This document shows positions 54,911 through 64,000 of a stretch of 64,000 bases of DNA, one piece after another. The stretch comes from Karstenula rhodostoma CBS 690.94 (lineage: Eukaryota; Ascomycota; Dothideomycetes; Pleosporales; Didymosphaeriaceae), in NCBI GenBank assembly GCA_010093485.1, contig MU001503.1, positions 604,969 through 668,968 on the forward strand, read 5' to 3'. Each line of letters opens with the position of its first letter. The stretch's first letter is position 1. A program made the translations under genes and the position numbers. The notes beneath the pieces are model-generated. The model was not told the origin of the DNA, made no database searches, and saw only the letters and a list, made by a program, of their open reading frames with translations.

Positions 54911-57900
54911 TATAGTATATTTATTTATAATATAATATTTTTTTTTTTTAATACTTAGGTATCCTTATTCTCTTAATTTATATAGTCTTTTAATTAGGAT
55001 AGGTATATATCTATTATTAATAATAATCTATTATTAGTAATCTTATTTAATTTTATTAAAACTATATTTAAAGAGATTATATTCCTCTTTTTAGTATTAA
55101 TTAAATTTCTAGTAGTCTTAGAAGTTTTATACTTCTAGTTTTATATACCTTAGACTAGCTATCTATACTTTAATCTTTAGCTAGTTATATTTAAGTATAC
55201 TATTTTTATATTTATATAGTATTATATTATATAGCTTAATTTTATCCTTAGTTAAGTTTAATTATTTATTTAAGGTATCTACTATACTAATAAGAGTTAT
55301 AAATTAATAGTAAATTATAAAATTAAAGTTTACTAAAAATTCTATTTATTATATTTATTATTTATTAAGCTTCTTAGTTAATATAAAGCTAGTAAAGTTC
55401 TAGTAATTTATTTATACCTCTACTTTAAAATAGGCTCCTATAAGCTATACTTTCTATTATTTAAAAATATTTACTATTATTAGTAGTTTTTTATTATAAA
55501 TATTATAGTTAAGTTCTACTTCTAAGAATTTTTATAAATAGTAGAATACTAGTCTCTATTTTCTATTTTTATTTAGTTATAAGAAAATTATTTCTAATAT
55601 ATAGTTAGATATATTTATTTTAACTTTTATTAATTTTTATAGGTTAAATATCTATAGAAGTAGGGCTATTAGAAATATTACTTATAATTTCCTAAATACC
55701 TCTAATAACTTTTTTTAAATTAGCTATATAATATTATTATTACTCTTTTTTATAAAATCTATTAGTAGTATAGTAGTTTTAAAATAGTCTTTTATAAACT
55801 TCTAATAGAAGTTAGTAAACCCTAAAAAAGACTAAATATCCTTTACTAACTTAGAAACTAGCTATTTCTATATAATAGTAATCTTTTTTAGATTTATTAA
55901 TATATTTTCTTTTAAAATAATAAATCCTAAATACTCTATTTTAGTAATATAAAACTTATATTTATTTAAATAAAAAAATAACTAATACTTCTTTATCTTC
56001 TTAAGTACTTTCTTTATATATTCTATATATTCCTCTAGTATTCTAATAGAGTAAATAAGTATATTATTAAAGTATACTATATAAAATATATTTAAATATT
56101 TATATAGTACTTTATTAATAACTATCTAAAATATTATAGGGGTATTTATTAACCTAAATAGTATAACCTAGTATTTATAAAAACTATACTTAGTTTTAAA
56201 TACTATTTTTTATTTATATCCTTTAGTAATTTATATATAATAATATCTATTATATATATTAAATTTTATAAACTACTTAGCTCTTTAGAGTTAATCTATA
56301 AGCTCTATAATTAAAGGTAATAGATACTAATTCTTAATTATAGTATTATTTAGCTATCTATAATTTATATAGAGTTATAGTTTACTATTCTTCTTAGGTA
56401 TCTATAGAATTAGAAAAGCTATAGAACTATAACTTTTTTAAATATATTTTTATTCTAAGTTTTTTTACAAGTACTCCTATACTTTTTTTTCTTAGTTTAC
56501 TAATATTAGCCTTAGCTATTCTAGTTATAATTTTATACTCTTTTTTAGAAGTATTTTATAATTTTATTTTTAGTAATTTAGTAGTTCTTTTTTTTTAATT
56601 TCTTTAAAGAGTTTTATATACTCCTTATATTTTAGTAAAATTATTAATAGTTTTTTTATAACTTAAAACTCTAAGTATTATACTTAAATAATTTATATTT
56701 ATCTTAAATTCTTTTTTAGAATTCTAGTAATCTTAGTAGCTAAGATCTCTTTAGTCTATTATTATATAGCCTACTTAGTTAAAATATCTAAGGCCTTTAG
56801 CTTTACTTTCTATAAGTATCCTATACTAGTAATTTATAATATTAATTTTTAGTTATATATTATTTAACTTTTTTAGTTAATAGTTAAGTTATTTTTAAAT
56901 AACTAGTTATAGTCTAAAATAGCTTTTAGACTTTCTATATTTATTATAGTAAAGTTATATTAGCTTTTAAATCCTTTAATACCTATTAGTAATAGTAGTA
57001 TTTTAAGATATAACTAGCTTTTACTATACTTTTAGAAAAATATTTTATCTATTATTTTTAATTAGACTAGCTCTACTTTATTATAATATAATAAGTTATA
57101 TTTCTTTACTACCTTAGGTAAAATTAGATATTTAGTAGCGCTAGAATTTATTAGTATATTTACTTAGAATTCTCTAATTATAACCTACTTTTTTATATAA
57201 AATTCTATAGCCTTATTATCTCTATTTACTTTTTAAGTCTTTAGAATACCCTTACTAGCTTAGCTTATTACTTAGTAGTATTTTAATTATTTAACTTTAT
57301 TTAAGTCTTATTATAGACTTTTATATACTTATATTTATTATATAGTAGATAATTATTATATTATAAGTTTTTTTTTTTTTAGATTTTTTTATATATTACC
57401 TCTAGTTACTCTATTAGTATTTTTAAGGGGTTTTAAGGTAATTTTAGTATATATACTTCTAGTATTATTTTACTCTAAAAACTTAAATAAGTTCTCCTTT
57501 ATTTACTTAGTTATAGTATATAGGGTACCTTATAATTAAATAGTTATATAATATAATATATTTATAGTATTTCTTCTACTAGCTACTAGTAATTTTTTTT
57601 TTATTAAAGTATTTTAAATATTTTTTTATATAGTTATAGTTCTTCTATTAAACTTATTATATATAATTTAGGTCTTTTTATAAGGGATAAGTATTATTAC
57701 TATACTTATAAAGCTTTTTAGTTTTTTTTAAATTATATTCTATTAGTTAATATTCTACTATATACTTCTACTTCTAATATATAGGGTAGTAGTATAGATA
57801 ATATTAGTACTACTTTAAAATACTATAGTATTTCTTCTACTCCTTATATCTATATATATAATATAACCCTATAGTATAATCTTCTTTTAATAATTTTTTA

Positions 57901-58194
57901 TACTCTAACTTACTAAGTACTTTTACTACTATATTTATTTCCCTTTTATAGTATTTATATTTAGTAAATCTATAGTACTACTATATAATTATTAAGTAGT
58001 TATTATTTATTTAGATTTATTATACTAGCGCTAGTACTCTATTTTACTTTTCTTTTATTTAGTAATATATTTAGTTAGTATCTATACCTATAATCCTAAT
58101 CTTATAGTTATAAACTAGTATAAAGTACTTACTACTTCTATATACTTAGTATAGGTTTTATAGAATTTAATTTATAATATTCTTTTTATTAGTT

Positions 58195-59432
58195 TTTATT
58201 TTTAATTTTTAATATAAAGCTACTATTATAACTACTTAGTAATAAAGAAATATCTAGAGGTACTATATAGATCTATTAAAAGGCTCTAAAGGATAGTACT
58301 ATTTATAATAAAAGAAAAGGTTACCTATAGTACTAGACTTAATTAACTAAGTATTAACCTACCTATATATATTATATAATATAGTAACACTATAATACTA
58401 TAATATTATATAATACTAATAGGGCAGTACGCTCCTTATTTACTAATACCTAATATATAATTATAGAGAAGTTATAAAATATTAAGGATATTATAAAATA
58501 TTAAAGATATTATATATTAATAATATTATAATTTAAAAAAGAATATAAAAGAGAGATTATATACTAGTAGTAAGTAACTTATAGTACTATATATAAAGGC
58601 TAGCTCTTATAGAAAGAGATCTATACTAGAATATCCTACTCTATTAAAATAGTTAATAATAATAAGTAACTAATTATTAGTAATAAATATAATTTTATAT
58701 ATACTAGTAGTACTAATTCTATATATAGTATAAATCTAAATAATATAAACCTTTATAAGGTTAAGTATATCTTCTAGTAAATTAACCTCTATTAGTATAA
58801 TAATTAACCTAGTATATAGATACTATAAGTTATAACTATAGACTATATAATTATAGAGTCTATTAGTAAATTTCTTATATATATATATATATCTATAGTA
58901 TTACTAATATAATATTACTAACTTAGGGCTTATTAAGATTACCTCTATAATAGTTAACTAAAAATAGAAACTTTACTACTAAGTAGTAAGAGATAATTAT
59001 AATAGTTCTTAAAGGCTAAGAGAAGCTAGACTTTATAATAAAAATAATTATAATTAAGTTAAAGTAATTTATATAGTTAATAAATATAAAGTAAGTAGTA
59101 GTAGCTTTATAGAATATATAAGAAAGTAGTAGATAATATTAATAGTAATAATAGGCAGGTAATATTAATAGTAATAATAGGTAGATAGTATTAATAGTAA
59201 TAGTAATAGTAATAGGGTAATATACTAAGTTATAAGCTATAAGCTATAGGTAAAAGTTAAAAATATTAGTAAGTATAAGTAAGAAGAGTTAGTATTAAAT
59301 AATACTTAGTATTATACTAATAATTAAAAAAGTATAAAAATATATAAAATAAGTATTAAAGAAGAATAAAAAGCTCTCTCTTATTATAAGTTTACTATAT
59401 AGTTCTATAGGCCTAGATTAAGATCTAGACTA
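58195..59432 (-). mobile_element. R1 element copy D, inverted, nested in gypsy relic
   Basis: It matches R1 in reverse (tail side near 58195-58210, 5' start near 59432). A perfect 11-bp direct repeat TTTTATTAGTT flanks it (58184-58194 and 59433-59443), proving a discrete insertion. The tail is interrupted by T bases. Confidence 0.8.
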
Positions 59433-61991
59433 TTTTATTAGTTATCTTCTAGACTTTTATTAGTAGTTTAGAGGTCTTAAACTTATTATCTATAGTATTT
59501 CCTAGTAGTAGTATAGATATTTTAGGCTATAGTGTTACTATAATTACTTTTATTATTTAGACTTACTTACCTTAAAACCTTTTAAAAAAATACTTAGTTT
59601 TAAAGTATCCTTTCTCTTTATAATTTAGATAAGCCCTATTTTTAAATATTATTATTAGATATTATTTTATTTCTTTTACTATAAGGTTTATTCTTTCCTT
59701 TTATAGGTTTTATTTTTTATAATTATATTTTTATTATAATTCCTTTACTTATAATATAGTTTCTATATATTAGCCTTTAAACTAAATACTAATTTAGTAA
59801 ATTTTTTCTTCTTTAGCTATTATTTATATAATTAATAGTTAATTTATACTACTAGTTTAATTAGGATTTCTAGGCTATTAGGCTTTTTATAATAGAGTAG
59901 TTTATCCTTAACTAACTCTTTTAAGCTATTATAGTATACTACCTATAGTAGGGTATTATTCTAATTAATCTTAGTCTAGAGCTATTAGAATATAGTAGAG
60001 TATTTACTAGTTAATCTTATTTATTTAATATATTAGATAAGTTATTTAGCTTATTATTCTTTATTTACTTTATTAAATATAATTTTAATTTATTTTTTAA
60101 ATACTCCTTAGAACTTAAATATCTTTATAGTTTCTTTATTCTATCTATTTAGCTTTATTTTATATACTAGAAAGTCTTTAATAATAGGGTATATCTATTC
60201 TATAGCCCTTTCTATTATATATATTATAGCTACTAGAATTTTATTCTAGTTATTTCTAAATATATTACTATTATACCTATAGTATAATTTTATATTTATA
60301 AGAAAAGTCTTAAAGTTACTCTTAACTTTCTTATTATAATTTTCTAGAATTTTAAAGTTAACTTATATTAAGTTAGCTATTACTACTAGAGTTTATACCT
60401 ACTCTAAAATAATAACTAGCTAAGTTTTAAGTTACTCTATCTTCTTAGTTTATATAGCTAAAAAAGTAGCTAGACTACTAGCTAAGTCTAAGACTAAGCT
60501 TCTATTTAAGCCTCTTATACTAGTAGGTATATTTAGTAATACTATATTAACTTAAACTTTTAAGTAGTTAAAGTATTATAAAGGGTTTCCTATATACCTA
60601 ATCTAAGTCTATACCTTAAGGATTATTTAAGGAATAAGATATAATAGAAGTAAATATAAAGTTAGATAATAATTCTATATTATAATAGAATATAATATAA
60701 TAATACTAAAAAAAGACTAAGTATTTATATATATATAAATAGCTTTAATTAAAGTATAAAAGTAAACTACTTTTAAATAATATTTTAAATTAACTATAAA
60801 GAATAGGAACTATATAAAACTCTTTCTAAATTATATATTAGTTATTTTAATCTTTACTATCTTAAAATCCCCTAGTCTACTCCTATAGATCCTACCTTTT
60901 TAATAAGAGTATCTACTTTATTTCTATTAAAATCTAATACTTTTAGAATCTTATACTCTTAGTAGAATTATAGTTATATAACTTATAATATAAGCTACTT
61001 TATAGGCTTATATATAAGTATCTATTAGCTTTATCTCTATTACTAATATCTTATATATAATTCTTTCCTTTCTTCTAGCCTAGTTCTACCGTAATTATAA
61101 TACTTATAGAGAAGCTAGAAAAAACTAAAGAATAAAAGAAAGTAATAATAACTAGTTTAAATACTTACTAATATAGCTCTATACTATCTAGATTCTTTTA
61201 CTATTCTATTTACTATTTTTATTATAAAGTAGCTATATACTCTTTTATATAGTAACTATAAATTTATCTATAAATAAATCCCTATACTCTAGCTAACTAT
61301 AATAATAGAATTAGGTAAAAAGAATACTAATATAGCTCTATTATTTTATAGAACTATACCTTATTTTAATATTAAATAAATTAATAGCTATAAGAAGAGT
61401 AATCTAATTCTATATAAATAATATTACTATTTATAGATTAAGACTATCTACTCTTTTTAAATAGGGGGGAAATATAATAAAGCTTAGGTTATATATATTA
61501 AATTAAGGGATTAAGAAGTAGTATAGTATAGTAATAAATATAATTTAGAACTAACTTAGATATTTAGAATATTCTAATACCTCTTTAGATACTTTAGAAC
61601 TAAACTAGACCTTTAGGCTACTATAATTTATAAATAATAGAATTCTAGTAGTCTACTTAACTACCTTCTAAAATAGCCCTAATCTCCTAAAATAAATCTA
61701 AAAGTTTAATAACTTATATAGGGACTAAAGAGGTTAATTAATTAAATTCTATTAGTAATATCTAAACCTCTTACTAGAGGTATCTAGGTATAAAATAGAT
61801 ATAATCTACTAAAATCTTTATTCTAAAGTTAAATATTAGCTTATTCTCCTCTATAGTTTTATAATTTTTTATTATCTTTTTATATAAGGTCTATAGGTAA
61901 TAATATATCTTAGGATTTCCTTAAACTAATATATACTTCTATATACCTCTAACTATTCTTAGACCTTTATTAGATAGTTATTTTACCTATA

Positions 61992-62107
61992 CTAATATAA
62001 TTTACTATAAGGTAGGGTAACTTAATAAAGTAGAGTAGATAAAAAGGTATATTATACTTTACTAATATATAAATAAAGGTAGACTAAAAAAGTAACTAAA
62101 ATATATA
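61992..62107 (-). repeat. short repeat family R3, copy at high end of gypsy relic
   Basis: On the minus strand TTTTAGTTACTTTTTTAGTC ... ACTTTATTAAGTTACCCTAC, in the same orientation as the copy at 54031. Confidence 0.6.
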
Positions 62108-62113
62108 CTTATT

Positions 62114-62437
62114 ATTAAGAATATAAATAATACTTAGTAATATTAGGGTTTATAGAGCTCTAATTAGCCGCGATAAGGGGTACCTTAACCTAAGTACTAA
62201 ACTAATTTAGGATAAGTATAGTATATAACTAGCCTTTCTAGTAATCTTTTTTTATATAGTAATCTAATTAATTTACTTTCTAAATAAAGGGATATTTAAG
62301 CTTTTTTTCTCTATTATAGTTATAAGCCTAGTATTTAAAATATAGAATAATTCTCCCTATATACTTTACTACTTAAATATACCCTTTTAGGTTCTTCTAT
62401 TATACTAAAAGCCTTCTTTATTTAATAAAATTATAAG
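62114..62437 (+). repeat. R4 324-bp direct repeat, copy 1 (heavily RIPped)
   Basis: It contains TAGCCGCGATAAGGGGTACC. It aligns with 63677-64000 at constant offset 1563 without indels; the differences I see are all transitions. Confidence 0.88.
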
Positions 62438-63676
62438 TAATCTAACTATTCTAGTTACTTAGACCTAGCTTATTAATTAAATAAGCTAGCCTTATTAGTT
62501 TATAAACTTATATTTTTAAGTAAACTCTAAAGGTATTTAGTCTAAAATTAATCTAGATAGTTTAATAGTCCCTTTAATTAAAGATAATTACTTTATTTAA
62601 CTAGTTATTTTAAAAGAACTATACTAATTAGTTATTTTAGATAATTTTAAAGATTATAAATAGGAGCTTAAATTATATAAAAAGAATAAAAAAAGCTATA
62701 TTTTAAAAATTATAGAATATTATATTATAGTCTCTAATTAGTAAATATACTATTTTAAGCTATAAAATTTCTAGAACTAGATCTATACTTCTATTTCTTA
62801 AAATCTCCTTACTTTAGTAATAATTAATATAGTTAAAAATAATAAATATACCTTATAATATCTATTTTATATTCTAAAGAATAATCTAGTATTTACTAAA
62901 AGAGTAATTAAGAATTTTATTTAAGTATAGTATTATACTTATCTTAATAAAATAAAAAGTAGATAGTAGAATTTAAAAATTTAGTTTAAAAAATAGTAGC
63001 TTCTCTACTATAAAGTAATTATATACTTAGTTAAAGAAACTAAAAGAGTACTTATAATTTATAATTTCTTTAAAGCCTTAAATAAGAAGATTACCCCTAA
63101 ATAGTCCTACTTAATTAAGTAGTAAATCCTATTTAATAAAATATTTAGAAGGCCTATAATAATACTTTTTAAAATTAGAAAGATATTTTTAATACTAATT
63201 TAGGAATAATTACTCTACTCTAATTATAAAAGGACTAGTATTTATATAATATTTAGTAGTTAGACTACTAAACTTAGTAGGGAATTTTTTAATAAAATAT
63301 AAAATAATAATTATTTTACCTACCCTTATAAAAATACTTAATATAAATAGTAACTAATTAAATACTAATACTTATATATAGCTATTACTAGTACTCTAAT
63401 TAATAGATTCTAAATATTTAACCTTTCTAATAAAGAGTATAATAAGATCTTAAGCTATTTAAAGCTTCTATAATAGTTAAAGTTATAAATTAAAATTAGT
63501 AGTACTAATTAGAAAATAAGTAATAAAAATTAGCTTATTATTAACTATTTTAGTAGTATTATAGTAGCTTTTATTAATCTAATTAACCTTTTAAGTAAAG
63601 TTTCTAAGAATAGAATCTATAATATAATATAGAATTCTTACCTATTTTCTAAAAATATAATTCTAAATAATATAAT
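62438..63676. other. RIP-degraded sequence between R4 copies
   Basis: 1.2 kb. If R4 is an LTR this is a short or internally deleted interior; plus-strand pseudo-coding sense is suggestive of gag but not assignable. Confidence 0.4.
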
Positions 63677-64000
63677 ATTAAGAATATAAATAATACTTAG
63701 TAATATTAGGGTTTATAGAGCTCCGATTAGCCGCGATAAGGGGTACCTTAACCTAAGCACTAAACTAATTCAGGACAAGTATAGTATATAACTAGCCTTT
63801 CTAGTAATCTTTTCTTATATAGTAATCTAATTAATTCACTCCCTAAATAAAGGGATATTTAAACTCCTTTTCTCTACTATAATTATAAGCCTAGCACTTA
63901 GAATATAGAATAATTCTCCCTATATACTTTACTACTTAAATATACCCTCTTAGGTTCTCCTATTATACTGAAAGCCTTCTTTATTTAATAAAGCTATAAG
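63677..64000 (+). repeat. R4 direct repeat, copy 2 (less mutated, runs off window)
   Basis: Partner of copy 1, retaining CA and TG (AAGCACTAAAC, TTCAGGACAAG, ACTGAAAG). It continues beyond the window, so the full repeat is longer than 324 bp unless it ends exactly here. Confidence 0.85.

Larger units (their letters stand above)
54148..61991 (-). mobile_element. RIP-degraded Ty3/gypsy retrotransposon (with nested R1 copy D)
   Basis: Through the mutations, minus-strand translation shows, in gag-pol order: a zinc knuckle (59631-59590) with all ligands turned to Tyr; a protease active site reading NSSAT (57148-57134), where retropepsins have DSGAT; reverse transcriptase with INYR-type start at about 56.36 kb and a YFNN box (56074-56063) where gypsy elements have a Y-x-D-D box; and the RT-to-RNase H linker GFTNFY (about 55.82 kb). 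Excluding copy D the span is about 6.6 kb, usual for a gypsy interior. All the Asp-to-Asn and Cys-to-Tyr changes are G-to-A. Exact ends and the integrase are not resolved. Confidence 0.78.
45000..64000. other. A/T-rich RIP-saturated transposon block
   Basis: From just after SDA1 to the window end the sequence is overwhelmingly A and T. CA and TG dinucleotides are almost absent, stops are everywhere and no frame of about 60 codons exists on either strand. This is the pattern left when RIP converts nearly every CpA to TpA on both strands. GC-richer islands survive near 45.09, 53.44-53.60, 54.10-54.13, 54.71-54.86, 62.16-62.20 and 63.7-64.0 kb. No intact gene is present. Confidence 0.93.

Overview
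The window is nuclear DNA of a filamentous ascomycete, most likely a Dothideomycete of the order Pleosporales (inference). Genes are compact, with introns of about 45 to 160 nt and canonical GT...AG ends. Gene content is fungal: NRDE-2, Rse1/SF3B3, Sda1, a CPS1/DIP2-type adenylating protein, a ferric reductase and a Zn2Cys6 regulator. A gene-bearing part of balanced composition (1-45 kb) gives way abruptly to about 19 kb of extremely A/T-rich DNA that keeps almost no CA or TG dinucleotides. That is the signature of saturating repeat-induced point mutation (RIP) on nested transposons, as in two-speed plant-associated fungal genomes.

Layout. 0-2 kb: 3' part of an NRDE-2 gene. 2.1-4.9 kb: two decayed carboxylesterase genes head to head. 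5.4-5.8 kb: possible relic of a small cysteine-rich secreted protein. 5.9-9.4 kb: a short-chain dehydrogenase and a Zn2Cys6 factor. 10.1-12.0 kb: ferric reductase. 12-15 kb: gene-poor, with simple repeats. 15.1-22.7 kb: a 1909-aa CPS1/DIP2 gene, divergent from a peroxisomal acyl-CoA thioesterase. 23-28.8 kb: a hypothetical gene split by a stop, an MFS transporter and an amino-acid/GABA-type permease. 28.8-30.7 kb: intergenic, with a 159-bp direct duplication. 30.7-37.2 kb: a second short-chain dehydrogenase, a cysteine-rich secreted protein, a 63-aa micro-gene, an intron-containing tRNA-Asp, a single-pass membrane protein and a BYS1-like secreted protein. 38.3-45.0 kb: RSE1 and SDA1, divergent over a 410-bp shared promoter.

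From 45.0 kb to the end neither strand carries an open frame of about 60 codons or more. Inside this block I recognise a RIP-degraded Ty3/gypsy element on the minus strand (zinc knuckle, protease and reverse transcriptase boxes can be read through the mutations). There are four copies of a roughly 1.24-kb poly(A)-tailed element, three of them with 9-11 bp target-site duplications. A short repeat of about 115-165 bp occurs at least five times, and a 324-bp direct repeat reaches the window end. The A/T shift begins inside the last codons of SDA1.

The genes do not form one pathway. The best candidates for something undescribed are the poly(A)-tailed 1.24-kb element family and the cysteine-rich secreted proteins near the A/T-rich block. 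Splice coordinates were derived by hand: exon lengths sum to whole codons in every intact spliced model and restore conserved motifs in most, but none has transcript support.
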